Shown here: one piece after another, positions 34,442 to 45,300 of the stretch
How the letters are laid out: each line of letters opens with the position of its first letter
Position numbering within the stretch: the stretch's first letter is position 1
DNA from: Datisca glomerata
Lineage: Eukaryota; Streptophyta; Magnoliopsida; Cucurbitales; Datiscaceae
Length of the DNA stretch: 64,000 nucleotides
Reading direction: 5' to 3'
Assembly: GCA_003255025.1 (NCBI GenBank)
Contig: QANY01006266.1
Coordinates: 1,247,818-1,311,817, forward strand
Notes under the pieces: model-generated
What the model saw: only the letters and a program-made list of their open reading frames with translations
The model's database searches: none
Told to the model about the DNA's origin: nothing
Position numbers and translations under genes: made by a program

Positions 34442-36262
34442 ATCACATGCCCATATGTCTTCAAATAGGCCTCCTTCCTATAACAATTGTCAACATATGA
34501 AGAGGATCATCCAACTTGTAACTTATGGCAGGTATGGCATGACATCAAGGTATGCTAAGTGAGCTCCCATTTCCTACAAGTCTTTGCTTCCAAGTACACT
34601 ACATTAACTGGGTTAGTAATATGAAATACTTTAAATTTTACTTTCTTGTCCATATAGGCAGGCAATATGCACTCTGTGTCTTAGTGTTCTCAACTAGTGC
34701 ACATATTGTCGGAGCCACATCACAAGTCCACTCTGAAAAACTCTATATTTTCTTTGTCATTCACATCATTAAATATAGCATAAGTTTTTCAAGCATCATC
34801 AGGATGGGCCTATCCCTAGCTTCCAATATTGTAGAATTAAATGACTTACACAAGTTGTTTGGCAACATATCACACTCGGGGAAGGTCTGGAAGTGAGATT
34901 TAGTCCAGGTAGCATGGGGATTTGTAGAAAACTATTGATAAGCCCCTAGATGTTTAGACTTCAATTTCTTCATTTCAAACAAATTTGTTGTATTGTTTTT
35001 GTCCTAGTACAACTCAACAATCTGTTTTTCAAAGCCAGCCCTTAAATTATTATACATATGGCGTACACAATTCCTATACTTTGAATTAGGTAATAAGCTT
35101 GCCAATGCACGCTTCAATCCTTTTTTCTTATCAGTTATGAATGTCTAAGTATAACTGTTTACAATTCCAACATCCTCTATTAAAGCACTCAGGAACCATT
35201 GTCATGAGTCTCTGTTTTCCACCTCCACAACTGCATAAGCAATTGTGAATAATAAATTGTTCTCATCTGTGCCCATTAAAGTCAATAATTATCCTAGATG
35301 GGGACTTTTGATGTGACACCTAGATCAATCACTGATCTTCAACCCTCTTTAAATTCGTTCTTACAATCCCTAGAAAAATATAAACTCTTTGAAATTTAGG
35401 TCTACCACCTCTATCATCTTCGATTTTCATGAAAATAGAACTATCCTTGTTAACTTTTTTAAGCTCATCAATATAATCTGACAATTGGGAATATTGGTCA
35501 TCACATGAGCCAGCTTGAATTATACGTGTTGCCGTTCTCTTGGCCCTCCAAAGTCTCATCCTTGATGCTAACACCATGCAATCATGTTGTATAGCCTTTT
35601 ATGTGACACTCACAGTCATAGGAATATTGGTCATCACATGAGCCAACTTGAATTATAAGTCACATCCTTTCTCTTGGCCCTTAACTACCCCATATATTAT
35701 TGTGACATCCAACTTGAATTGGCAAACATTTTCCTAAATATTATACTGTAGTTATGGACATTAATTTGAAATGTACTCTCATCTCTTTGTAAGGACGCAT
35801 TAACAAACCGATGACACCCATTAGTACATTCAACCTTAGTTTTATCCCTGTTATTCTTCACAAATTTTAGAATTATTTCACTCTTAATAGAATATTCCCT
35901 CACAACCTGCCTAAACTCAACTGCAAATCCAAAAAATATGCTCCATTTGAATTGTGGGTTTCTCATATCAGTTTCAAGGTAGAACTCAAGAAATCTAGGT
36001 CTATTCCTACACCTTACAACTTCTTAATCTAACTCATTGCTTAGACTTCTTAATTCATTTGAGTTGTCCTCCTCAGTGTCAACTATATTAAAATCAGTAT
36101 AACTAAAGGCATGGTCTACTTCTGACTTTAGTGTTTGACTCGTACAACTGATCATCATCAGTTGTTTGACCATCATGTGACTCTGCATCAATAAAGTTAG
36201 GATCATCAGAGACATTTGACCATCTCCATGTTGATTGTTCAACCTCAACTATGACAAAGCAA

Positions 36263-37169
36263 ATATAACTACACCATCATTCAGAGAAAACTAATCAGAA
36301 TACATACAAAACTCTAAACTAGAGCATGATATAGACAAGTTCTAAAAAAACCTAAACCATAACACACTGCAGAGAACATTTCAAAAAATCCCTAAACCAG
36401 AACATAAATGCATCTAATTAACTATAAATAACTTCATCTAATTAACATAAACCATAATATAAAACCCTAAACCAAGATAGAAACTAGATTGTAAAGCCAT
36501 AAATCAAAATAGAAACCAGATTATAAAGCCCAAAACTAGAATGTAAAACTGTAAACTAAAACATAATGTAAAGCCCTAAACCATAACATAAGCCATAATG
36601 TAAAGCTCTAAACTAGAACATAAACCAGAATACACATCCCCATACATTAAATCAAAATTTATATAAAGCATGCAAACACAAAATAACCTCGAACTCTAAA
36701 CCAGATACACATCCACAGATAAATCAGTAAAAAACATGCCACAAAGAAAAGATAGGGACCGCTCGTTAGTGCTAATGCTCTAAAAATAGTTTAAAAGTGG
36801 CGATCCCTCATATTTTTAGTAAAGAAAGGTCAAATTTTATTTTTTTTCAAAATCACGAGTATATAAAGACATAACTCACCATTGACACCTTTATTGCCTC
36901 GTCCTCGACCATCAATACATTTATTGTCTCATCCTCGACCACGAACTCTGTCACTTCCTCTTGTGTGCACCATTGTTTTATAGATGAAGAAAGGACCAGA
37001 TACCAAGTTTCTTTGATTGACAAGCAGATACTAAGAGAGTGCGAGAATGGAGTTTTAGATAGTGAAAGGTCTCTTCACATGAGAGAAATGAGATCATCAT
37101 TGTGGACAGTGAAATGTCTCTTCATATGAGTGAAGAGAAGTGAGAAGTGAAGGATCTCGCACCAATATA
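36263..37169. other. Right interior of MULE-2 with a degenerate tandem repeat
   Basis: 36340-36640 repeats a loose unit of about 30 bases (AAACCAGAATATAAAGCCCTAAAC type, some copies containing CCCTAAA). The remainder is probably the promoter side of the transposase. No gene recognised. Confidence 0.6.
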
Positions 37170-37375
37170 GTGGGTTGGTGGGTCCACTTGACTGGATTAA
37201 TGCTACATTGCAGTGGGGTATTAAATGACCATATTTCCAATTAAAAAATGCATATGATGATCACGTGTGGTCACTTTCGTCTAGTATTTTTATGGAAGTG
37301 ACGGTAAGGGGTGGTCGTGTAAGAAAATAAAATATGGGATATTACTTAGGTTTTGAGGGTAAGGGTACAGCATGC
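37170..37375 (-). repeat. Right TIR of MULE-2
   Basis: Inverted partner of 28990-29204. On the minus strand it shows TATTTTCTTACACGA, GTGACCACACGTGATCA and TAGCATTAATCCAGTCAAG. Confidence 0.88.
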
Positions 37376-37734
37376 CCTAGGCGTAAAGTTCTAGAATTAT
37401 TAGCTTAATTAGCCCTTATGCCATAACTAAAGCTTTTTTTTCTCCGTCTCAAACGTAATTGGGGTACTTCATGTTTTGAGATTTATGTCTCTAGACAGTC
37501 TCTTTTCTATAGTTTTTTATTTAGTAAAAAATTATCCAACATTACCAAACATGTATATCAATCTTAAAGAAATCCAAAAACTAATTTCAAAATGTTTTAA
37601 CCCATTTTTGGATACACATAACAAACACTTTTTAGAGATTAATCTTCTAAAAACAACATTGTTCCTCTTACTTTCATTTTTAAGCATATTAGAAATCATC
37701 AAACACAATATCTTCTTTTTATTTTTCCGTTTTC
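37376..37734. other. Spacer right of MULE-2; no gene recognised
   Basis: AT-rich with one short open frame (37476-37787) that has no recognisable motif. Confidence 0.45.
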
Positions 37735-37988
37735 AAAAATTTAATTTCTTTCACCACCAATTATTCCTTCTATATTCTCTATTCTAAAATTTCTCTCCCG
37801 AGAACAGAATCTTCTATATCCTCTTTCATGGAAGTTTTTCAAAATTTTCTCTATCTTCTCTCTCATTATTTCGTAAATTCTCTCTTAGCTATCTCAAATA
37901 TTTTGAAAACTTTCCCGCATCTCTCCCAAAATTTTATAAAACCCATGGAAATGTCGGGTGTGTATTTATACACCTACAGTTTATAATA
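37735..37988 (+). repeat. Repeat block copy 1, left part (broken by the Pack-MULE)
   Basis: Closely matches 53260-53490 (TTTCTCTCCC, CATGGAAGTTTTTCAAAATTT, AAACCCATGGAAATGTC). Its continuation is at 47295-47575, on the far side of the Pack-MULE. The last nine bases, TTTATAATA (37980-37988), are the target-site duplication. Confidence 0.9.
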
Positions 37989-38195
37989 GAGTTAATTAGA
38001 GTAAAATCCCTTGACCTTTGTGCGATTGTACCATTTGACCCCATGAACTTTAAAATCTTACATAAAACACCATCACCTTTAATTATTTTCAGCAATGCAC
38101 CCTACTGTGACTTCCGTCCAAAAAACTGACGGAAGTCAATGCACGTGACTTACTTGTGCGTTGTTTAATGGGTAATAAGGTAATTTAATACACAT
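37989..38195 (+). repeat. Left TIR of the Pack-MULE
   Basis: Shares TTAATTA-AGTA, CACCCTACTGTGACT-CCGTCCAAAAA and GAAGTCAAT with the reverse complement of 47095-47294. Confidence 0.92.
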
Positions 38196-38615
38196 TGTCA
38201 TGTGTCATCCATCCATGACTCTTCCCTACCAACCCCTTTTCCCTGCAATTTCTTCTTTGTTTCTTCACTTCATCCATGAGAACTCCATTAAAGTCCAAGA
38301 AGCAAGTATGAATGACCGTCTCAAATGTAGCCATTTGTGTCCAATTTCAATCCAAACACTTTGTTTATCATCAAGACCGTCTCAAATGTAGCCATTTGTG
38401 TCCAATTTCAATTCAAACACTTTGTTTATCATCAATTCGTCTCTATCATCTCTCTCCTCCTCAATTTCTCTCTCTACAGGTCAAACTCTATGTTTCGTTT
38501 AGTCAATTTCAGATGCGAGCATGTTGCAAAAAATATTAAAAAAATGGCAAAATAGACAAGAAATTTCATCTCCCCTCTTTTTCACTTCACTCAGTGAATA
38601 CAAATGGCCAACTAA
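38196..38615. other. Pack-MULE interior with a 61-bp tandem duplication
   Basis: 38314-38374 and 38375-38435 are near-identical tandem copies (GACCGTCTCAAATGTAGCC...). No gene recognised. If the captured gene continued here it would be intron sequence. Confidence 0.7.
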
Positions 38616-39456
38616 GGGCTCGTTTGACAGTCAGAATAGTACTAGATAGTGCTGTACTAAATCTATCAGACTGTACTGTACTGTATTGTACTGAATTAAA
38701 TAATACTGTTCAGTGTTTGGTGCTGTATTAGTTAAAAAACTGTAACACTTATACAATATTTGGTAAATTATAGTACTAGATTGTAAAACTGTTTGTCAGG
38801 ATTTGATCCGCAAAGTCTTTTTGAAATTTATTAACATGTTAATTTACATTTTTAACTATAAAATAAATTATCTAATTCATGCTATCACTGTAAATTCCCT
38901 ATTTTTGACTAAAAATGTAAATTCAATTATACCCGTAAACTTTAAGATAGTGATAATTTGTAGTTATAAACATTGAAATTAGAAAAAAATTCATTGAATT
39001 TTTAATACACAAAATAAGTTATTTAAAATATATAAATGATTACTGAACCACTCATATGATTGAGAGGCTCTAAAAATTCAGAAAAAAGAAAGAAAAAGAT
39101 GGTAAATGACTTTGAAAATTGATAAAATTAAGTCATAAGTAATTAATTTTACACCTTTCAAAAATTCGAATTTTATTTTTGTTAGTGAGTGAAGTTCCTA
39201 TATGACATAAATAAAAAAATCATTTTTATAAAAAAAATCATTTTAAGGTACAAACTAAAAAACAGCTTTGTTTTTCTTAGTCCGGTGTAGTCCCCCCTAA
39301 AATGAGGGAACTAAATTATCCCATGTGGGTGAGACTAAAGAGTCCCACCGTATTAACTAGTACGAGCTCCATATTTTTGCCAAACGTTGTATAATACTAG
39401 AATAGTATTGTCCTGCTTTTAGTACTGTACAGTACGGGGTACCAAAAAAGCCCTAA
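38613..39456. mobile_element. Non-autonomous Harbinger-type DNA transposon (838 bp)
   Basis: The element 38616-39453 begins GGGCTCGTTTGACAG and ends CAAAAAAGCCC (inverted ends agree at 9 of 11). It is flanked by TAA on both sides (38613-38615 and 39454-39456), the TWA-type TSD of PIF/Harbinger elements. Subterminal GTACTGTAC words occur near both ends. There is no coding sequence. It sits at the 3' edge of the captured HD-ZIP III fragment. Confidence 0.82.
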
Positions 39457-39463
39457 AGTTCCG

Positions 39464-39693
39464 TAATTTTGGAACCAGACTTTGATATACTTAGGCTCGA
39501 TGTGGGCGAGATGGGGCATTCATGAATCAATTGCTGTCGTTGCAAAAGAGCTTGGCTTCAGACACTCTACGTATACTCATTCAAGAGCCTCCACTTGCTC
39601 TACCTTGTACCGTACATACTTTTCGCTACTGTCAAGGTGCTTCGTGATGCTCCCACTGCTACCGTCTCTGTGATGCGACACTACCATCACCAT
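39464..39693 (-). pseudogene. Captured HD-ZIP III (REVOLUTA-type) first-exon fragment
   Basis: Reading on the minus strand from an ATG at 39693: MVMVVSHHRDGSSGSITKHL, then DSSEKYVRY, then EQVEALE. This is the N-terminus and homeodomain start of a class III HD-ZIP transcription factor, closest by eye to REVOLUTA. The homeodomain continues through VYVECLKPSS, RQQLIHECPIS in another frame, and HIEPKYIKVWFQN, where recognisable sequence stops. Damage: a TGA where the family has a conserved Arg after EALE, and two frameshifts that offset each other. The START domain, leucine zipper and the miR165/166 site are absent. It is a transposon-carried fragment, not the resident gene. Its parent is outside this window. 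Confidence 0.88.
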
Positions 39694-39973
39694 TTTTCTT
39701 CGAACCCCACCAAAAAACAATCTCGAAATCCCCCAATGAAGAATTGAAAGAAAAGAAAAGCTAAAACAGAGAGATTCTTTCTCTGGCTTAAAAAAGTTCT
39801 GCCAGAATTCGTACGGAAAGTGAGATAGATAAAGCGTCAAGCTTTGATTTTGGAATAATGAGAAGATTCTCAAAGAGAGAGAGAGGTTGAGCTAATTTGT
39901 AAATGGAAAACAAACACACAAGAATTCTGTTTCTTCTCTCTTTAGCCTTAGTTTCTTTTTTCTTTAGAATCTA
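39694..39973 (-). other. Probable captured 5' leader of the HD-ZIP III gene
   Basis: On the minus strand a CT-rich leader (CTCTCTCTCTCTTTGAGAATC) runs up to the ATG at 39693. After the gypsy insertion the same kind of sequence seems to resume at 46843-47090 (CCTCCTCCTCCTCGAG). This suggests that leader or promoter sequence was captured too. It is inferred from composition and position only. Confidence 0.5.
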
Positions 39974-40403
39974 TGAAGAGGTGAAATTTTCTAAGAAGCC
40001 ACACAAGCAGGCACGACCAATCAGAAGCAGGAGAACGGATTGCCACCGTGGCCAAGCAGGAAAAACCAACCTGAACTGTTGATCTCTTTATGTTCCACCT
40101 AACGATTCAAATTTGATTAGTTTTTTATGAAGATAAACTAGCTTCGATCAGTGGCTAGACTAGATAAATTAAATCTGATATGATAAGATTAACCTTGGAG
40201 GTATATTCCATTTATTCTTTGTATTTTAAGAAGTTTAGTTGAATTTTGTAACTGATTGAGAGTCTATAATAAATAGATGTCAATTATAAATCAATTCATT
40301 CAATACAATTCAAGCAATTACCCAATATTCTTGAGAAATCTCTCTCTCACTCACTTTTTATTGTTCAGTTTATTCTTTAGGTGTGAAGAATTTTTCTCTT
40401 ACA
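39974..40403 (+). repeat. 5' LTR of the gypsy element
   Basis: Direct copy of 46415-46837 (ACCAATCAGAAGC.GGAGAACGG, TTGATTAGTT, TATTGTTCAGTTTATT). TATAATAAATAG near 40265 may be a decayed TATA region; the other copy reads CCTATAAATAG. Confidence 0.93.
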
Positions 40404-40453
40404 TTTTAGTGTTTTCATTGATAGATGAAGAATTCCACTCGAGATTATAATCA

Positions 40454-41900
40454 ATGATGCCTCGCACTAGGTTGCATGTTGTATGGGAAACGTGAAAAAA
40501 AAGACTAATGCAACCGCCAATCCGCCAGATCAACCCATACAGCCGATGAGAGTGCACAACATGATCCAGGCCATTCTAACTGGGATGCAGGGTATGGAAA
40601 GTCATAATAGTGAAGCATTGCGGAACGCATGGCAAACCATACAAGGATTGATTGTTACATTGTAACGGGAGATTGCGGGACGGGAGCGGAAGTTAGCTAG
40701 GGGACCATGGTGCAAGAACGGGAAGAAAAAAACCAGAACGAAGAACAAAGAGAGCGAGGACAATAGAAACCAAGATTGGTAGTTAGCCACAACGCCCGTC
40801 ACAGAGAAACGAAAGCCACTTCACGTGACAAAGGAACTGGAGTAACCGATGAGAACGGGCCTGCTCAACCAATCACTAAGCCGGAAGTTGTGAAGATGTT
40901 GGAGCGGAAAATGCGTAATGTGAGGAAGTTGGGAGTAGGTGGAATAGTGGATCTGAAAACTTTAACCCCCTCCCCACTATGCCTAGAAACTTTGGCCGCA
41001 ACACCCGTAGCAAAAAAGTTCGTGGCCCAAAAGTTTAAGTGTTATGAAGGAAAGTCAGATCCAATTGACCATCTCCGACGTTTTCAGAAAGTAATGGCAC
41101 TTCTTCAACATGAAGATGAATGGATGTTCCGGATGTTCCCAACTAGTCCGGACGGGAACGTGTTAAAGTGATATCATCTCTACCCCCTTGCTCAATTGGT
41201 AGTTTTGCTAGAATGTCTTCCGTTTCCTAGAGCAGTATTTCACCTAGCAGATGATGATGGAAGATTCAGAACCTTTTGACGATCGCAATTAAAAAAGGAG
41301 AATCGTTACGAGATTACACATATCGCTTCAAGGATGAAATCGAGAAAGTGGAAAATTATAATGATCGTGTGGCCATACTGACATTCAGACGCAGTTTAGA
41401 TCCATCTCTCAACTATTCGAGGATCTATCCAAGAATAAACCCCTCACGATGGCAAAAACTTTCGTCCAAGCACAAACATACATAGCCTTAGTGGAGGAGA
41501 GAAAAAGTATTTAGAAGATGATTGAGCAACAAAATTCAGCGCAGCAAAAGGATTAGCATGAGAACGGGGAAGCGCGGAGCAGAACGTTCAGTATAGAAGA
41601 TGGAAGAAAAGCAGGGCGATATCGAAAAAAGGCCAAGACTATCTAGAGGAGTCCACCCTAGGGACAATGTCTACACACCACTAATAATCTTAGTGAATCA
41701 AATTCTCAAGGTTATCAAGGATAAACCATGACTGAAACGACCCCATCTAATTATGAAGGAGCCAAATCAAATAGATAAGGACAAGTATTGTCATTATCAT
41801 CAGAGAGCTGGCCATGAAACCAGAGATTGCTATTAATTGAAGGACTACATTGAGAAGCTCATTTAGGAAGTACTCTGAAGAATTTTGTTCTGAGAGAGGA
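40454..41900 (+). pseudogene. Gypsy gag remnant
   Basis: Starts at ATGCCTCGCACTAGG (40456). The best frames are 40776-41171 (QPITKPEVVKMLERK, KFKCYEGKSDPIDHLRRFQK) and 41276-41485 (IKKGESLRDYTYRFKDEIEK, VAILTFRRSLDPS), the usual Retrotrans_gag landmarks of Tat elements. A short Cys/His motif (YCHYHQRAGHETRDCY) lies near 41785-41835. Frameshifts and stops separate all parts. Confidence 0.85.
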
Positions 41901-42099
41901 CCAATCGAGGAGAGACAAAAATGAAGATCGCCCAAGATAAAAAAGAGCCACTAATTATAGTTGATACAATTATTGCCTTGACACAATCAGAGGGTACAAC
42001 GAGGAAAGAAAGGAAGATCTATTACAAAAAGTCGGCTCTCGAAGTGAATGATGACTCAGAGGAGACATCGGGAAGTATACCGATTATTTTTTATGAGGA

Positions 42100-42598
42100 A
42101 AGCAGTAGGCACGGTGGACATAATGACGCACTAGTGATCACCATTCAAATTGGAAGTTGTTTGCTATAAAGAGTTTTGATTGATGACGGAAGTGTGGTTA
42201 ATGTGCTCCACTGATCCACACTTGAGAAGATGGTCATAGATGCCCCGAAGCTGCGTGATGCGGGGCTACCACTTAATGGATACAATGGGACCATAACATA
42301 TTTTGAAGGGATTATATCACTGCCAGTAAGGGCGGACCCGTTCAACCACATCAATGATTTCGTGGTCATTAGCACACAATCGCCCAATAAAGCAATTTTG
42401 GGGAGAACATGGATTCACAAGATGAGAGTCGTCCCATCAACCTACTACCAAACTTTAAAATGTCCATCACCAGATGGTGAGTGGACCATTATGAGGGATC
42501 AAGCATTTGAAAGATGTTACAGAGTCTCAACACCTAATTCTGTGAGGAAGAAAGACTTCCCTATTCTTGAGAACAGGGCAAAAAAAGTTGAACAATAG
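42100..42598 (+). pseudogene. Gypsy aspartic protease remnant
   Basis: VLIDDGSVVNVL at about 42174-42210 stands at the active-site loop, with DDG where D(T/S)G is expected. The downstream region ILGRTWIHKMRVVPSTYYQT at about 42398-42457 is typical of the protease flap and end in this lineage. A stop separates it from gag. Confidence 0.8.
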
Positions 42599-42869
42599 CA
42601 ACTAGAGGAGGATAAACCAGTGTGAGAGCAAACTAAGGTATGAAGCTGGGAGGGAAACTAAATCCGTAGATCTGGGAAATTGAAAGATAACAACAATAGG
42701 AGCGGAACTGACTAAAGCAGAAAAGATAGAGCTTACAGAGCTTCTTAGGTGTGGATATTTTTTCCACTACTTCTGTAGAAATGTCAGGTATTGATGAATC
42801 CATAATTTTCCATAAATTGAATGTTGATCCTTTCATTAAGCCTGTGAAATAGAAGAAGCGGTCTTTCAC

Positions 42870-43530
42870 TCCCGAAAGAAAAAATGGCTATAAAGGAAAA
42901 GGTGGAGAAGTTGCTTGAAGCCAGGTTCATCAGAAAAGTCAGCTACCCAGAGTGGCTGAAAAATGTTGTGATGGTAAAAAAAAAGAGCGGAAAGTGGAGA
43001 ATGTGTGTGGATTTTACGAACCAAAATAAAGCTTTCCCAAAAGATGATTACCCATTGCCAATGATGGATCAAATGGTGGATGTCGTATCTAGACATGAGC
43101 TCTTAAGCTTCATGGATGCTTATTCTGGATATAATCAGGTGAAAATGTTCTGATCTGATCAAGAAAAGACATATTTTATTACTGACTTTGGAATATTTTG
43201 CTATAATGTAACGCCATTCGGTTTAAAAAACACAGGGGCAACATATCAAAGATTGATTAATAAAATTTTTGAAAGTCAGATCGAGAATACAATGGTAGTT
43301 TACGCTGATGACATGCTTGTGAAAGCAAAAAAGAGGTCAGATCACATCCGCAATCTAAAGGAGGATTTCTCTGCCCTACGAGAAAGCAACATGAAATTAA
43401 ATCTAGAAAAATGTACTTTTGGAGTGGATGCAGAGAAATTTATGGGACATTTGGTGAATAGTAGAGGAATTAAGGTCAACCCAGATCAAATAAAGGCGGT
43501 CATGGAAATAAAATCACCACAGTAAAAAAA
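42870..43530 (+). pseudogene. Gypsy reverse transcriptase remnant
   Basis: Motifs in order: KWRMCVDFTNQNKAFPKDDY (about 42999), LSFMDAYSGYNQVKM (first catalytic Asp), TPFGLKNTGATYQRLINK and VVYADDML (about 43300, the YXDD box), then LNLEKCTFGV and FMGHLVNSRGIKVNPDQIKA. A TGA after NQVKMF (near 43153) and a stop at about 43523 break it. The catalytic Asp residues are present, so the damage is in the frame, not the active site. Confidence 0.88.
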
Positions 43531-43652
43531 GGAGGTCCAAAGCTTGACAGGAAAGTTGACGACGGTGGATAGGTTCTTGTCCAGATCAACAGACAAGTGC
43601 AGACCATTCTTCTCCAAAATAAAAAGAATTCTAGGCAACAGTGAGATGAGGA

Positions 43653-44621
43653 GTGCGAAGAGACTCCACAGAAGATCAAGAACATTTAACTTCACCTCCA
43701 CTATTGTCAAAACCTTTACTAGGGGACGCGTTATCCCTCTACCTCGTGGTGTCTGAAATCATTGCTAGTGCAGTGCTCATCAAAACCAAAGGAGAATCTC
43801 AAAGACTAGTCTATTTTATGAGCAATAGTTTTGCAGCTGCAGAAGCCAGATACGGAAAAATGGAGAAGCTAGTAGTTGTTGCTGCAAGGAAGCTCAGGAT
43901 TTACTTTCAGGGACACACCATAAATTTGGTAACAGAATTTCCAATAAGGAGTATTCTACACTCTCCTAAGATAACTGGTAGGCTTCCAAAGTGGGTAATA
44001 GAGTTAGGGTCATATGAAATCCGGTATTATCCGCGCACTACCATAAAGGTGCAAGTCTTAGCAGACTACATTATAGAATTAACTTACGAAGAGAATGAGC
44101 ATGATTCTCTAGTAGTGGAAAAGGGAGAGGACACCAGGACTCTGTTTGTAGACGGAGCATCAAATCATCATGGAGCCGGAATAAGACTGGTGGTTCAGAC
44201 ACCATATGGCGGAACTTTTGAACAAGCTTTGTCATTTGGTTTTCATGCATTAAACAATGAAGTAGAGTACGAGGCGCTGTTAGCTGGACTACGCCTCATG
44301 AATGAATTCAAGGTAACAAGTATAAAAATATTATGCGATTCAATGTTAGTTGCTAACCAAATCATAGGAAAATAGAATGCATATGATACTAGAATGGTGA
44401 AGTATTTATAGAGTGCTAATGAGATGTTACAATTGTTCAAAAGCTATGAGATTACGCAAGTTCCCAAGGCAGAAAATTCAAGAGCAGATGCGCTGGAAAA
44501 CTTGGGATCATCAGCCAAGTTTTCGTTCAAAAGGACTATTACCGTAGAGTATCTGAGAGAGCCAAGTACAAAGGCACCCATACAAGAGGAAGTCACAGCG
44601 GGGGATGGTGAATATGACTAG
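43653..44621 (+). pseudogene. Gypsy tandem RNase H domains (RNH plus archaeal-like RNH)
   Basis: The first domain (AAAEARYGKMEKLVVVAARK, IYFQGHTINLVTEFPI) is followed by a second with TLFVDGASNHHGAGI, NNEVEYEALLAGLRL, ILCDSMLVANQI and SRADALENLGS, which supplies D, E, D, D. This dual arrangement is known from Tat/Ogre gypsy elements. The frame runs open from 43653 to 44375 (240 codons), then breaks. Confidence 0.88.
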
Positions 44622-44747
44622 TGGAAGAGCATTATACACTAAATTCTCTATCAGGAGCTCCAAGCTAATATAATGGAAGCTCGGAAGCTCCATAAACAAA
44701 GCGCTAGGTATACTATGATTGACAGGAAGCTATAAAGAAGGTCATTC

Positions 44748-45300
44748 TTGAGCCCGTACGTCAAATGTCTTTACCCAACAAAGGTCAAGTACGTAACGGT
44801 CGGGGCGTACAAAGGAATCTATGGGAACCACTCAAGTGGAAGATCTTTGGCCAATAAGTTGTTGAATGAAGGATACTGTTGGCCGATGATACAAGGGGAA
44901 GCAAAGTCTTTTGTAAGGAGGTGTGACAAGTGCCAAGGGTATTCTCCCGTTCCAAAGATCCCCCCCGAAGAATTACAAACATTGGTGAGCCCTTGGTCAT
45001 TCATACAATGGGGAATCGATGTAGTTAGGCCACTACTGATGGCTCTGCTCAAAAGAGTACAGGAAGATGAGGTAAGGAAATTCTTATGGAAAATTATTGT
45101 TTACAGGTACGAGCTCCCCAAAGTGCTTGTTTCTGATAACGGGCTTTAGTTCACTGGAAGTCAAGTGAAAAGCTTTTGTGACGACCTTCGAATAAAGAAT
45201 AGACCGTCAACTCCTAACTACCCTCAAGGCAACGGGGAAACAAAAAGATCAAGCAGAACAATAATGGATAGTATCCTGTTTCTTGAGAATTGTCCAACGA
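44748..45300 (+). pseudogene. Gypsy integrase remnant with internal deletion
   Basis: Zinc-binding part NHSSGRSLANKLL to RRCDKCQGY at 44828-44943. The core begins WGIDVV (first Asp). Then about 40 residues expected before the next block are missing, and the frame resumes as EVRKFLWKIIVYRYELPKVL and SDNGL (second Asp), followed by a TAG. PNYPQGNGETKRSSRTI lies at about 45217-45264. The C-terminal part is lost. Confidence 0.82.

Larger units (their letters stand above)
30830..36262 (-). pseudogene. MuDR-type transposase of MULE-2, interrupted by an LTR element
   Basis: Two parts on the minus strand, 36262-34447 and 31172-30830. The N-terminal part has an acidic region, then the MuDR domain (FRQVVREYSIKSEI, KFVKNNRDKTKVECTNGC). 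Next comes the pre-catalytic region (SDYIDELKKVNKDSSI) and the DDE core (ENNLLFTIAYAVVEVENRDS, FITDKKKGLKRALASLLPNS, NCVRHMYNNLRAGF). A SWIM-like region ending KEAYLKTYGHVI follows. After the 3.27-kb insertion the frame resumes as SPMTNCEQWPKSYRPP and ends in a zinc knuckle (QCGELGHNKRTC) in which the first Cys is not visible. Removing the insertion and one TSD restores a single Ile codon across the break. Several stops, for example within DS-QWF near 35205, make it non-functional. Confidence 0.85.
28990..37375. mobile_element. MULE-2: Mutator-like element with about 210-bp TIRs
   Basis: Inverted repeats of about 205-215 bp bound the element (28990-29204 and 37170-37375, roughly 75-80 percent alike by eye). 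It contains a minus-strand MuDR-type transposase pseudogene (36262 to 30830). That gene is interrupted by a younger 3.27-kb LTR element. I could not identify a 9-bp TSD, so the outermost bases may be off by a few positions. Confidence 0.85.

Noticed and set aside
28990..37375. 9-bp TSD for MULE-2
   Set aside because: The bases outside the TIRs (GATCATGTA and CCTAGGCGT) do not match. The ends or the duplication have decayed, or my end point is off.
38314..38435. Spaced repeat that might suggest a CRISPR-like array
   Set aside because: Only two tandem 61-bp copies without spacers, in a plant Pack-MULE.
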